A stretch of DNA of 64,000 nt from the NCBI RefSeq assembly GCF_016464385.1, contig NZ_JADMLH010000023.1, positions 53,152 through 117,151 on the forward strand, written 5' to 3'. Below the pieces are notes generated by a model. The model had not been told where the DNA came from and searched no databases. It saw only the letters and a list, made by a program, of their open reading frames with translations. The stretch comes from Nucisporomicrobium flavum (lineage in GTDB: Bacteria > Actinomycetota > Actinomycetes > Mycobacteriales > Micromonosporaceae). Positions 44,093 to 53,550 of this stretch are shown one piece after another. Position numbers and translations under genes: made by a program. The stretch's first letter is position 1, and each line of letters begins with the position of its first letter.

Positions 44093-45216
44093 CCAAGGTG
44101 ATGACCGTCGTCGGCACCCGCCCGGAGATCATCCGCCTCTCCCGGGTCATCAGCCGACTCGACGAAACCGTCGACCACGTCCTGGTCCACACCGGCCAGA
44201 ACTGGGACCACATGCTCAGCGACGTCTTCTTCGAAGAACTCGAACTCCGCAAGCCGGACCGCTTCCTCGGCGTCGACACCTCGTCGCTCGGCCGGGTCCT
44301 CGGTGGCGTGCTGGCCGGCGTCGAGGAGGCCATCAAGGAGGAGCAGCCCGACGCGCTCCTGGTCCTGGGCGACACGAACAGCTGCATCGCGGCCTTGATG
44401 GCCCGGCGAATGAAGGTGCCGGTCTATCACATGGAGGCCGGCAACCGGTGCTTCGACCTGAACGTGCCGGAGGAGACCAACCGGCGAATGGTCGACCACG
44501 TCAGCGACTTCAACCTCGTCTACACCGAGCACGCCCGGCGGAACTTGCTGGCCGAAGGCCTTCATCCGCGGCGGATCATGCACACCGGCTCGCCGATGCG
44601 CGAGGTCCTGGAGCACTACCGGCCGAAGATCGAGGCCAGCAACGTGCTTGAGCGGCTGGACCTGACGGCCGGCGAGTACTTCCTGGTAAGTGCCCACCGC
44701 GAGGAGAACGTCGACGACCCGCAACGCCTTGGGCAACTGCTCGACTGCCTGCGGGCGGTCCGCGACCGGTGGGGTCTGCCGGTCCTGGTGTCGACCCATC
44801 CCCGGACGCGTAAGCGGCTTGAGGAACGGACCGACGACCCGGCCTCGATGGAGAACATCGTCTTCCACGAGCCATTCGGATTCTTCGACTACGTGCACCT
44901 TCAGACGAAGGCCAAGTGCACCCTATCGGACAGCGGCACTGTCAGCGAAGAGTCGGCTATTCTCCGCTTTCCTGCAATAACGCTTCGGGACTCAATCGAA
45001 CGCCCCGAGGCTCTGGACGCTGGATCAATCGTCATGACCGGCCTTGAAGCTTCCGGTTTAATCGAGGCCATTGCTACGATTACAGAGTCGGACTCAATCC
45101 CCAACCCTCCCGCAGATTATGAAGTCGACAATACCTCTGGGCGAGTGCTGCACTTCATTTTGTCGACAGTGCGACGACACCACCACTGGCAGGGCATTAG
45201 GCGCGGAAAACGATGA
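44089..45216 (+). CDS. capG: Non-hydrolysing UDP-sugar 2-epimerase (CapG/FnlC type)
   Basis: 375 aa. VMTVVGTRPEIIRLSRVIS, HTGQNWDHMLSD, VLGDTNSCIA, HMEAGNRCFD, EETNRRMVDHVSD, SAHREENVDD, STHPRTRKRL and CTLSDSGTVSEESA are the full 2-epimerase set. In this cluster it would convert UDP-6-deoxy-TalNAc to UDP-L-FucNAc. From about 44.92 kb to the end the codon use changes: TTA at 45058 and many A/T third positions. A recombination joint inside the gene is likely. Confidence 0.85.
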   Translation: MTKVMTVVGTRPEIIRLSRVISRLDETVDHVLVHTGQNWDHMLSDVFFEELELRKPDRFLGVDTSSLGRVLGGVLAGVEEAIKEEQPDALLVLGDTNSCIAALMARRMKVPVYHMEAGNRCFDLNVPEETNRRMVDHVSDFNLVYTEHARRNLLAEGLHPRRIMHTGSPMREVLEHYRPKIEASNVLERLDLTAGEYFLVSAHREENVDDPQRLGQLLDCLRAVRDRWGLPVLVSTHPRTRKRLEERTDDPASMENIVFHEPFGFFDYVHLQTKAKCTLSDSGTVSEESAILRFPAITLRDSIERPEALDAGSIVMTGLEASGLIEAIATITESDSIPNPPADYEVDNTSGRVLHFILSTVRRHHHWQGIRRGKR

Positions 45217-46394
45217 GCAACACACGCGAGAACTCCTGCAATGTGTTATTGACAACCGCGTATTTTGAGCCCGGAAATCGCGCCGGCGGACCGGTTCGTT
45301 CGATCTCGCGAATCATAGACACCGCCGGAAGCCACATAACGATCAAGACCTTGACGCGCGATCGAGATCTGGGTTCACCAACGCCATACAGTGGACTCAG
45401 CGGAAAGTGGGTCTCGCGCGGATCGACAAAAGTATTTTATCTCAATACGTCGAGCGTGCGACAATGGTTTAAGCTCATAAAGCAGATCCAGCGACAGCGA
45501 TTCACGTTTATATATTGCAACAGTTTGTGGGAGCCGCACTTTTCGGTCCTTCCCATTCTGGCAGCGAGATTGGGCTTAATCCCTGTCCGACGGATCCTAC
45601 TCGCGCCACGCGGGGAACTTTCGCCTGGGGCACTCGGACTCAAGAGAAGAAAAAAAAGATCATTCTTAGCGGTATGGAAGCCTTTGCTAAGGTCCGACGC
45701 GGTTCTGTGGCACGCCTCGACCGACCTGGAGGCAGCAGACATTCGGCGAGTATGGCCGAAAGCAATGATCGAGGTCGTCGAGGATCAAATTGATCTACCG
45801 CTCGAACCCGCAATACCCGAAAGCATGCCGGAAGCGCCGCTAAAAGCCGTCTTCATCAGCCGAATATCTCCGATGAAGAATCTTCACACCACGCTGAGAG
45901 CCCTGTCTCTGTGCACTGATCCGATAACATTCTCAATATACGGACCAATCGAGGACGAGGCGTACTGGAATAAATGCCTAGAAATCATTCAGGGTATACC
46001 GATCAACATCGATGTATGCTACCGGGGGGTACTTCCAGCGGGAGCCGTCCGGGAAACGTTCACGAAGTACGATTTGTTCATCTTCCCAACTTTGGGTGAG
46101 AATTTCGGACACGTAATAGCAGAAAGCCTCTCTGCATCCTGCGCCGTCATCTGCTCCGACAAAACTCCGTGGAGTGACGTCCTTTCGGGCGGAGGAGGAA
46201 TCGCGTTGAGTAGCCCCAGCGCAGATTTGCTATCGAAGGAAATTCAACGCTTTTCCCGGATGACGGCGGACGAAAGACGCGATCTTCGAATTCGAGTCGG
46301 CGATTCATACCGGCGATGGCGGCACCACACGAACGACGTAAATATCCTTGAGCGCGCAGTCCGGCGCTTGAACAGCAAAGGATTTTCCTCCTAA
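45213..46394 (+). CDS. GT4-family glycosyltransferase
   Basis: 393 aa, ATG overlapping the capG stop. GT-B C-terminal motifs: VFISRISPMKNLHTTLRAL and FPTLGENFGHVIAESLSAS (EX7E). Low G+C with TTA Leu at 45666 and a run of AGA/AAA codons (KRRKKRS). The N-terminus (TTAYFEPGNRAGGPVRSI) fits WcaI-like transferases. Substrate unknown. The strong codon difference from the capE side marks acquired DNA. Confidence 0.8.
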   Translation: MSNTRENSCNVLLTTAYFEPGNRAGGPVRSISRIIDTAGSHITIKTLTRDRDLGSPTPYSGLSGKWVSRGSTKVFYLNTSSVRQWFKLIKQIQRQRFTFIYCNSLWEPHFSVLPILAARLGLIPVRRILLAPRGELSPGALGLKRRKKRSFLAVWKPLLRSDAVLWHASTDLEAADIRRVWPKAMIEVVEDQIDLPLEPAIPESMPEAPLKAVFISRISPMKNLHTTLRALSLCTDPITFSIYGPIEDEAYWNKCLEIIQGIPINIDVCYRGVLPAGAVRETFTKYDLFIFPTLGENFGHVIAESLSASCAVICSDKTPWSDVLSGGGGIALSSPSADLLSKEIQRFSRMTADERRDLRIRVGDSYRRWRHHTNDVNILERAVRRLNSKGFSS

Positions 46395-46396
46395 TT

Positions 46397-47593
46397 ATGA
46401 CGAAGGTCGCCCTACTCACGCACGGCTACCGCTTAGGCGGTGGCGTACCTTCGGTAGCGAGGTGGCTGCGAGATTCACTCGAAGCTACCGGCCATTACAG
46501 CGTCGAGATCTACGACCTCGCGACCTCGAGCAACGACGGCCTCAGCCGCCGTCTTGCCCGTCCTCGATCATGGATGCGTCAGAGCCTCCAAGGCATCCAG
46601 TCATCCGAAGCCGAGGAACGCCATTGGGGAGCCAACAGCGTCGAGCTCGAGTTCATGCGCTACAGGCCGCGCAAAGAACTGACAGCGAAACTCAACCGAT
46701 TCGATCTAGTTCAGGTGGTCGCCGGCTCGCCTGCATGGGGGGCAGTTGCGGCGAAGGTCGATGTGCCGGTCGTTCTACAAGTCGCAACCAGGGCCGTCTG
46801 GGAGCGCAAGTCACAGATCGGTTCATGGAACGGCCTTTCCCGACCCTGGCGCCGAAGCATGACTGCCGCAACGACTCGCATCGAGGATTCCGCGGTTCGT
46901 ATGGCATCCACCGTTCTAGTCGAGAACTCATCGATGCTGGAATACGTCCAGGCCGCTGGCCAAAGTAAGGTGATGATCGCCCCACCCGGTGTGGATGTGT
47001 CGACTTTCGCACCTCATCCAGCGGGATGGCAGAAGAGTGGGCCAATTCTCTCGGTTTGCCGTTTGAGTGATCCCCGCAAAGGTCTAGACCGCCTTCTGAA
47101 CGCATACTCGAAGGTTCGGCGCAGCCTTAAAGGCGCACCCGGGTTGGTACTCGCCGGCCGTGGACCTTTTCCGGATGACCTTCGAGCACAGATTGAAGCA
47201 CTGGGAATGGGACCCCATGTTTTAGTTCGAGCCGACGTTCATCCCACCGAACTTCCCAATCTCTATCGCTCCGCGTCCGTCTTCATTCAGGGCTCACACG
47301 AGGAAGGATTGGGGCTGTCCGCATTGGAGGCGATGGCAAGCGGACTTCCGGTGGTCTCTACTGAAACCCATGGCGCGAGAGAAATGGTGGAACCAGAGCT
47401 CACTGGCCACCTGGTGCAGCAGACTTCCGAGGATGCCGTCGTTTGCGGTATTGCTAGGCGCATCCAGGAAGTCCTCGAGGTTGATGGAGAAAAAATGAGC
47501 GGGATGGCGCGTGAGCGTTGCGTTCAGCTATTCTCGTCGGACGCAACTCTGAGGGCGTTCACGCGCACGTACGACAGCCTGCTCAATGCGTAG
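46397..47593 (+). CDS. GT4-family glycosyltransferase
   Basis: 398 aa, 2 bases after the previous gene. LTHGYRLGGGVPSVARWL at the start; VCRLSDPRKGLDRLLNAY, LVLAGRGPFPDDL and the donor EX7E-type segment GSHEEGLGLSALEAMASG. Leu TTA at 46433 near the start. Likely adds a further sugar to the repeat unit. Confidence 0.8.
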   Translation: MTKVALLTHGYRLGGGVPSVARWLRDSLEATGHYSVEIYDLATSSNDGLSRRLARPRSWMRQSLQGIQSSEAEERHWGANSVELEFMRYRPRKELTAKLNRFDLVQVVAGSPAWGAVAAKVDVPVVLQVATRAVWERKSQIGSWNGLSRPWRRSMTAATTRIEDSAVRMASTVLVENSSMLEYVQAAGQSKVMIAPPGVDVSTFAPHPAGWQKSGPILSVCRLSDPRKGLDRLLNAYSKVRRSLKGAPGLVLAGRGPFPDDLRAQIEALGMGPHVLVRADVHPTELPNLYRSASVFIQGSHEEGLGLSALEAMASGLPVVSTETHGAREMVEPELTGHLVQQTSEDAVVCGIARRIQEVLEVDGEKMSGMARERCVQLFSSDATLRAFTRTYDSLLNA

Positions 47594-47635
47594 TCTCCTG
47601 ATTTTCTCGAACCTTCGCCAAATGTTACCTGTCGC

Positions 47636-48850
47636 ATGATTGCACTCGCCGAGATTCGCAGGCTCGCCAGCTCCTGGCGCGCTCGGACGGCGCTGCTCAC
47701 TAACGTGCTATCAAGCATCGGCAACCTTGTTCTCGCTATCGCTATCGCGCGCAGCAGCTCTACCAATGACCTCGGCAAATTTGCGGTGGCGTTTTCGGTC
47801 TACACGCTCGCAGTTGGACTAGCACAAGCCCTGGTCGCAGAGTCGCTCCTCGCCCGACGGGCCTGTCGGCCGCAGCAGCATGCAGGTGCACGACGCGCTC
47901 TCCTGATAGGTGCAGTCGGCGGTGCGCTTCTTGTTGCCATGGCTTTATGGGGCAGGTCGACGTTCTTCTTTACGCTCGGCCTCTGTCTCCCAGGGCTTGT
48001 CCTATATGACTATGTCAAGGCTATGAGCCTAGCCACTGGTGAAGCACGTGTTGCTCTGACCCAAGAGTCCGTGTGGACAGCAGTAGTCCTCACGTTTTCT
48101 GGGCTAACATTCACTGGCTACGTTACAGGTATTGGGGTGTTCATTGCCTGGTCGCTGGTTGGGTGTGTCGCTGGATGTGCGAGCGCACACAGAATCGGTT
48201 TCTCCCTCAAGCCGGGTTGGCCACAAACTGAAGACAACACGAGCACCTCGGTAAGCTTCGGAGTCGACTACCTCGCAGGAGCCGGCTCCGCACAGCTGAC
48301 TACCGCAATCCTAGCTTCTGTTGCTGGTACGGTCACCGTGGGCGCTTTGCGGGCCGCAGGCACTCTGCTCGGTCCGATTACTCTGCTTTTAGGCACGGCC
48401 CGGGGCTTGCTTATTCCATATCTCGCACGCGTCCGCGATGCGCCGCCACAGGCAAGGCTTCGAGCGGCCTTGACAGCCACCTGTTTGCTTATAACCCCGA
48501 TCGTTCCAATCGCGGGTGGCCTAATTTTTCTGCCAGATTTCCTTGGATACCAGATCGCAGGGATAAGTTGGCAATTCGCTGCACCTTTGATTCCAGCGCT
48601 CGCCCTCGAAGTAATCCTCGCCGCGGTCAGTGCCGTTGCTTTTGCTGGCCATCGAATTGAGGCGGCCAGCCGACGAACACTCATCGTCCGGCTGTGCATT
48701 GCCCCCGCTCGAATTACTGCGATCGCGATCAGCGGTGTCGTTGCAGGTGCATTAGGGGCAAGCATAGCCATGGCTGCCACGGCAGCCGTAGGTGCTTTGG
48801 TCTGGTGGTGGAGCTATACGAGAATCCTTAGCGAAGGAAGGCACGCATGA
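47636..48850 (+). CDS. Wzx-like polysaccharide flippase
   Basis: 404 aa with about eleven or twelve helices and almost no soluble parts. Start NVLSSIGNLVLAIAIARSSS and FAVAFSVYTLAVGLAQALVA fit the MATE/PST family of lipid-linked oligosaccharide exporters. Several TTA codons (in LLLGTA and GALGAS). Coupled to the pyruvyl transferase by ATGA. Confidence 0.78.
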   Translation: MIALAEIRRLASSWRARTALLTNVLSSIGNLVLAIAIARSSSTNDLGKFAVAFSVYTLAVGLAQALVAESLLARRACRPQQHAGARRALLIGAVGGALLVAMALWGRSTFFFTLGLCLPGLVLYDYVKAMSLATGEARVALTQESVWTAVVLTFSGLTFTGYVTGIGVFIAWSLVGCVAGCASAHRIGFSLKPGWPQTEDNTSTSVSFGVDYLAGAGSAQLTTAILASVAGTVTVGALRAAGTLLGPITLLLGTARGLLIPYLARVRDAPPQARLRAALTATCLLITPIVPIAGGLIFLPDFLGYQIAGISWQFAAPLIPALALEVILAAVSAVAFAGHRIEAASRRTLIVRLCIAPARITAIAISGVVAGALGASIAMAATAAVGALVWWWSYTRILSEGRHA

Positions 48851-50025
48851 CAGTCCGAAGGGTCGGAGTAGTCGGCCTAGGAGAAGCCGGAAACTTCGGC
48901 GACGACTTGATTTTGATCGCAATTAGTCAAGCAATTACGTCCGCTCTCACCGACTCTGAAATCTCTTTCACGGGCTACGGATACCGGCTCGACTGGCCCT
49001 CGATCTCCACCCAATTGGGCACCGATCTCTCGCCGCATGCCAAACGAAGCAGTCGAGATCTCCCGGGCTCTCAGCAAGACGCTCGGCTGTTCTCGGATTG
49101 CGATGTCGTACTCTTTGGGGGCGGAGGCCTTTTCGAGACAAGCCACCATCCGTACAGGCCGTATCATTGGCTTAGGTACTTGCCACGCACGAAGCCTTTG
49201 ATTCCGGTTCTTGCAGTCGGAATCGGAATCGGTCCACTCACGCGGAAGTGGCAAGCTAAGTTAAGGAGTCTAGGATCACCTTTTACTGACTGCTACCTTC
49301 GGGATGCTGAGTCGATCGAATACGCGCGGACGAGACTCGGTTGGGAGGCCCAACGTTGTCACGATTTTGTAGATGCAGCGTTTCTTCGACAATTCGGTCT
49401 CGTTCATTCTTCTCAACACGACAATACCGCCCGCCGACTTGGCGTCGCGGTCCGTGCCTGGCCCGGATTAGGGCCAAGCACGCTGGCTGCGCACATAGAT
49501 AACGTTGCAACACGTGAAGACGTGGATTCGATCAATTTTTACGTTCTAGAAGCGCCAGGAGACCGAGGCCCTGATGTCCCATTCACCGAAGCGGTGATGG
49601 CTCATCTGCGCCACAGGCGTACGACCTTGCGTAAGTATCGCGGCGCCGAGATTGTAGATTTCATAAGGGACATGAACGCCTGCAGCGTTGCAATATCGAT
49701 GAAGCTCCATTCAAGTGCAGTGTGGGGCGCCGCCGACGTTCCAATGTATCCGATTTTCTACGCGCCTAAAACGGCCAGTATGTTCGGAAAGCCATACCGG
49801 GGTCTCGAAGTCCTTGACACCAAGCTGAGGCCGATCGCGGATGACCCCTCCGTGCCGCCTTCCCGGCGCGTAGTTTACGACTGGCTGAACGCCATAGACG
49901 AAGGGCACGTTGGACGGTCGAGAACCACATTGAATTCTGTCGGCTCTCTCAAATATCAGGGCCTTAGCCTAGCTTGGAACGTCAAACAGCGAGCCAGCCA
50001 GGCCATTTCCTCCCCGTCCTCCTGA
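48847..50025 (+). CDS. Polysaccharide pyruvyl transferase-family protein
   Basis: 392 aa. The GT-B-like family is shown by GEAGNFGDDLILIAISQAI, DVVLFGGGGLFET, LRDAESIEYAR and the donor-side SVAISMKLHSSAVWGAADVP. These proteins add a pyruvate ketal to a sugar from PEP, giving a negative charge. TTA codons at 49261 and 49468. Confidence 0.82.
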   Translation: MTVRRVGVVGLGEAGNFGDDLILIAISQAITSALTDSEISFTGYGYRLDWPSISTQLGTDLSPHAKRSSRDLPGSQQDARLFSDCDVVLFGGGGLFETSHHPYRPYHWLRYLPRTKPLIPVLAVGIGIGPLTRKWQAKLRSLGSPFTDCYLRDAESIEYARTRLGWEAQRCHDFVDAAFLRQFGLVHSSQHDNTARRLGVAVRAWPGLGPSTLAAHIDNVATREDVDSINFYVLEAPGDRGPDVPFTEAVMAHLRHRRTTLRKYRGAEIVDFIRDMNACSVAISMKLHSSAVWGAADVPMYPIFYAPKTASMFGKPYRGLEVLDTKLRPIADDPSVPPSRRVVYDWLNAIDEGHVGRSRTTLNSVGSLKYQGLSLAWNVKQRASQAISSPSS

Positions 50026-50075
50026 ACCCAGACGCCACTCGGTCACGTCACGGGTCGCCTGAAAACGGAGTAGCT

Positions 50076-51350
50076 GTGAGTCAACTTGCCGGTATTCGCT
50101 TATGGGGCTCTGCGGCGGACGACCACGCCGCACTTCAGCGACCTATGACCAAGCTTCTCCAACGTTACCCAGTCACCGTCGTGATGCTGGCTCCTTACGT
50201 CGCGCTAATTCTTCCTCAAGCACTTATGTACAAGAATCCGGAGACGTCATTCCTCTTCTGGCTCGTTGGCCTTGCTGTATTAGGGGCTACCGGATTGGAG
50301 ACCGTCTTCTTTCTTGTACGCTCGCCTTACAGAAGCGCCATGGACGCGACGTCCGCAAACGGCAAGTATGGCCAAGCAATGACAGTAGCGCGGGCGGTTT
50401 GCTCGGTGAGCATCGCGGCTGATGCGGCGAATGCATGGTTCGGAGGCGGTACGGTATTTACGCAGGTCTCTGGACAAGCTGCCAGCTCTCCTGTAGTAAG
50501 CGCGACATCGCTATTGTCGAGCTGGAAGTACGTGGCGGTGGGCCTGCTCATGTCTGTGGCGCTAGGAAAGTCGGCTCCCCGCAATTCTGTATATCGATGG
50601 CTAATAGCGTTGGTAGCATGTCAAGTTTTCGTCACCGCCCTCACCGCGCGAACTCAACCTGTTATTGGGTTCCTTACTTTCGTCGGACTATTCGGCTTGC
50701 TGTTGGGCGTGGTGCGCCTACGGTTCATGATGATCGGAGTAGTTGTTATACTCCTCGTTTGGCCTACGGTCTTCGCAATACGGAATGAGATCCGCGAGAA
50801 GGGTGGCGTTGCCGTCTCTGAGGACGTGTCTGCTGAGGACCGACTCAGGTTTGACTTACAGATCGCCGGTGTGGCCAAGTTCAAGGTTCCTGCTCCCGTG
50901 CCGGGCCGGCCTGGGGTCGACGAGATGTTGAGGTACGGCCTTATCCCTCGCTTCCTGGACGCAGACCGGCCGCTTCTCTCTACTGGTGCTCGCATTAATA
51001 GCTATCTCGGCGGCGATGAGACCTCGTCGTATACGTTCTTGCCGCTGGGAACGATATATTTCCTCGACGGACCCGACGGCGTGGTCCTTTTTTTCGCGTT
51101 GTGGTCATTCATCGTCCTGCTGCTCCTAAGAACCGGAAATCCTGGCCCCGGAGCGGTCAAATTATGCATCCTGAGTCTAGCGATCGCCGGGCCTCTTGGA
51201 TGGACAAACACATACCCAGACTCGATCGCTGCCTTCATACAAAGCATGGTGTCAGCAGGCCCGATTCTCGTTGCACTCATAGTCCTACGTCGGCGCAGTA
51301 TGCGCTCTAACGCAATCAGAGCGGCTAAGCTTGGGCGGACAGCCTGTTAA
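50076..51350 (+). CDS. Wzy-like O-antigen/surface polysaccharide polymerase
   Basis: 424 aa from a GTG with CGGAG 5 bases before it; the longer frame from 49974 overlaps the preceding gene. About ten membrane helices with a large loop (about 235-300, including GGVAVSEDVSAEDRLRFDL). Polytopic with no family signature, but position after flippase and transferases supports Wzy. TTA at 50280. Last gene of the low-G+C block. Confidence 0.7.
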   Translation: MSQLAGIRLWGSAADDHAALQRPMTKLLQRYPVTVVMLAPYVALILPQALMYKNPETSFLFWLVGLAVLGATGLETVFFLVRSPYRSAMDATSANGKYGQAMTVARAVCSVSIAADAANAWFGGGTVFTQVSGQAASSPVVSATSLLSSWKYVAVGLLMSVALGKSAPRNSVYRWLIALVACQVFVTALTARTQPVIGFLTFVGLFGLLLGVVRLRFMMIGVVVILLVWPTVFAIRNEIREKGGVAVSEDVSAEDRLRFDLQIAGVAKFKVPAPVPGRPGVDEMLRYGLIPRFLDADRPLLSTGARINSYLGGDETSSYTFLPLGTIYFLDGPDGVVLFFALWSFIVLLLLRTGNPGPGAVKLCILSLAIAGPLGWTNTYPDSIAAFIQSMVSAGPILVALIVLRRRSMRSNAIRAAKLGRTAC

Positions 51351-51456
51351 CATATTGTCCTTTCGTCCGCCGACCCCGGTGAACCGGCGAACACCGATTC
51401 GCCCTACCACCTAACCGCTTCTTCTCGGACGATTGTTCCCTTCCCAGAGTTAGAGA

Positions 51457-51930
51457 TCATCCGATATGAGGTGTTGCGCGGTGTTCGACGTGGTGACGGA
51501 GCCGTAGTCGGACCGTGTCGTGGATGGGGATGCGGCTGAACTCGGATGGGTCAACGAACCGCACGTCGGTGGACTCGTCGCTGACGGCCAGGGCGCCACC
51601 AATGGCTCTGCCGTACAACGTGATGTTGAATTCTTGGCGGACTTCGCCGTCGGCGTAGGCGATCACGTGCTGCGGGTCGGTGTAGATGCCGAGCAGTCCG
51701 GCGATCTCGATCTCCAGGCCAGTCTCCTCCTTGACCTCTCGCACCACGCATTCGCTGAGGGTCTCGCCGATGTCCATTGTGCCGCCGGGCAGCGCCCAGT
51801 TCCCGGAGTCGGCGCGGCGTTGTAGCAGCACTCGGCCTTGGTCGTCGACGACCAGTGCGGAACCTCCGGGCACGAGGCTGTTGGCTCGCGGTGCGGCCGG
51901 ATCGTGGTAGTAGTCGCGCCGGCTGCTCAC
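51457..51930 (-). CDS. NUDIX hydrolase
   Basis: 157 aa, GTG start overlapping the stop of the XRE gene. Nudix box at residues about 49-71: GGTMDIGETLSECVVREVK then EETGLEI. Substrate probably a nucleotide or nucleotide sugar; not decidable. High G+C, unlike the genes to its left. Downstream partner of the XRE-PLD regulator. Confidence 0.87.
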   Translation of the reverse strand: MSSRRDYYHDPAAPRANSLVPGGSALVVDDQGRVLLQRRADSGNWALPGGTMDIGETLSECVVREVKEETGLEIEIAGLLGIYTDPQHVIAYADGEVRQEFNITLYGRAIGGALAVSDESTDVRFVDPSEFSRIPIHDTVRLRLRHHVEHRATPHIG

Positions 51931-52676
51931 GATGCCGCCTCCGGCGGGTAGGCGGTAGTGGTCTGCCAGACCTGTTCGAACTGGTCGGCGAACGAGGCGA
52001 AGATGCCGTACGGCGATAGTTCGCGCAGATGCAGCGCGGGGTGTTGGTACCCGCGGGCGCGATACAGATGCGGCGTGACGATCATCTGGTTGTCGAAGCG
52101 GAACACCGAGTTGTACAGGTGCACCGCATGCAGCCCGATCGCGATGCCGTCCACTTGATGCAATGGTTCGCAGAAGTTGAGCGCGTTGCGGATCCGGCCG
52201 GGCAGAGTCCCGCCGATCTGTTCCAGGGCGTCCCGTTCGACCACGTGCGCGCTGTCGGGGTCGGCGAAGGCGAGGCGGATGCGGGCTCCGGCGGCGGCTT
52301 TGTCGGTCAGCCGCTGCATGGTGTCGGGCAGCAGTTCCAACACGAACGGGTAGGCGTAGCCGAGGATGTCGATCCGTTCGGTCGCGCCGGACAGCAGTGC
52401 GGTCCACAAGCTCTGGGGGATGTCAGCGCGGTGCCCCCAGGCGCCGACGACCTCGGCTGTGGCATCGGCGCCGGGTGCCTGATCGGGGCGGGTTTGCGGC
52501 CACAGGTCGGTTTCAGATTCGCCCAGCACGTCTGCGACAGCCAGGCGGGTGCGCTGTCGGGGCACGCGGCCGGAGAGCCAGCGGGTGACGGTCTTGGTGT
52601 CAACGCCGACGGCGGCAGCGAGCCCGGACGGGTCGAGGTTCTTGCGTAGCAAGGCGCTGCGAAGTCGCTGGCTCAT
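51927..52676 (-). CDS. XRE-family regulator with C-terminal PLD-like domain (DUF5919 type)
   Basis: 249 aa. HTH at the N-terminus: SGLAAAVGVDTKTVTRWLSG. The C-terminal part (from about 75) resembles the non-catalytic phospholipase D fold: RIDILGYAYPFVLELLP, IRLAFADPDSAHVVERDA, DNQMIVTPHLYRARG. XRE-NUDIX pairs are common in actinomycetes. It probably controls the coupled NUDIX gene. Confidence 0.8.
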   Translation of the reverse strand: MSQRLRSALLRKNLDPSGLAAAVGVDTKTVTRWLSGRVPRQRTRLAVADVLGESETDLWPQTRPDQAPGADATAEVVGAWGHRADIPQSLWTALLSGATERIDILGYAYPFVLELLPDTMQRLTDKAAAGARIRLAFADPDSAHVVERDALEQIGGTLPGRIRNALNFCEPLHQVDGIAIGLHAVHLYNSVFRFDNQMIVTPHLYRARGYQHPALHLRELSPYGIFASFADQFEQVWQTTTAYPPEAAS

Positions 52677-52810
52677 AGAGGCACGGTAGTGGACCTTTGA
52701 GGGACGCTAAAAGGTCATTGAAGTGTCCGCACAGACGGTATCCGGGACGTTCCTGTGCCGGTGTGCTCTTCGTAGGTTGGTGAATAGATGCCCTGCCGGT
52801 GGGTGCCACC

Positions 52811-52887
52811 GAGGGTGAGGGGCGCGCAGTTGCAGGCCGCACCGGAAATACTTCGGCTGCATGGTTGGCTCGGTGCCCCTCACCCTC
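52811..52887. repeat. 13-bp inverted repeat with 51-base spacer
   Basis: GAGGGTGAGGGGC at 52811-52823 and its exact complement at 52875-52887, in the 232-base gap (52677-52908) between the XRE gene and the acetyltransferase gene. Could be a terminator-like structure or the ends of a lost element. The gap also holds the XRE promoter. Confidence 0.55.
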
Positions 52888-52908
52888 ACATGAATTGAGC
52901 GGCTTGCC

Positions 52909-53550
52909 TCAGCGGGCCGGTACGCCCTTCACGATCGTGTCGCTCGGCACCGGTCTGACCACGCATGCCCCGGCACCAACCGTCGCGCCGGCTCCCAGAG
53001 CCAGGCCCTGAAGCACCGCCGCTGTGGTACCGATCAGGACCCGCTCCCCCAGCCGGCAATCCCCAGACACCGCCGCCAGTGGATTGACCTGGACGAAGTC
53101 GCCCAGCTCACTGTCATGCCCCACCGTCGCGTTCTGGTTGAGGTGGACGTGGCGTCCGAGCGTCACGTTGGTCGTCACGCGGGCACCCGCGAATAGCACC
53201 ACACCTTCGGCGAAGTCATTGCCCAGCCCGACGGTCGCATCCGGATGGATCAGCGGTGCGGTAGCGCCCCGCGAGGCGCCAATCTTTGCGGCAACCTTCG
53301 CACGCACCCGAGGATCCCCGATCCCGATGACGTATCGAACCTCGTCGGGCATCCCGGCGAGCTGCCCGACATCCCCTAGAAACGGAACTCCTAGCCGCTC
53401 GAGCCGGCCAAGATTGACCTCACTGGGCGAGTCGTCCACGAAGCCGAGGACCTTCCACGGCTCCCCCGACACCTCGTTGATCGCCTGCACGACGCCGTAG
53501 ATCTCGCGGCCGTGACCGCCGCACCCCACAATGACCAACGGCTCAGACAC
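52909..53550 (-). CDS. NeuD/PglD-type sugar-nucleotide acetyltransferase
   Basis: 213 aa, GTG at VSEPLVIVGCGG. N-terminal PglD-like binding fold (LVIVGCGGHGREIYGVVQA), then left-handed beta-helix hexapeptides (from about 100): LIHPDATVGLG, FAGARVTTNVTLG, HLNQNATVGHDSELGD with the catalytic His, LAAVSGDCRLG. PglD acetylates UDP-4-amino-sugars. Its start overlaps the end of the sugar transferase gene by 8 bases. Last gene of the aminotransferase, sugar transferase, acetyltransferase operon. Confidence 0.85.
   Translation of the reverse strand: MSEPLVIVGCGGHGREIYGVVQAINEVSGEPWKVLGFVDDSPSEVNLGRLERLGVPFLGDVGQLAGMPDEVRYVIGIGDPRVRAKVAAKIGASRGATAPLIHPDATVGLGNDFAEGVVLFAGARVTTNVTLGRHVHLNQNATVGHDSELGDFVQVNPLAAVSGDCRLGERVLIGTTAAVLQGLALGAGATVGAGACVVRPVPSDTIVKGVPAR

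Noticed and set aside
52811..52887. Insertion sequence with terminal repeats
   Set aside because: The repeats are only 51 bases apart with no transposase; better called an inverted repeat.
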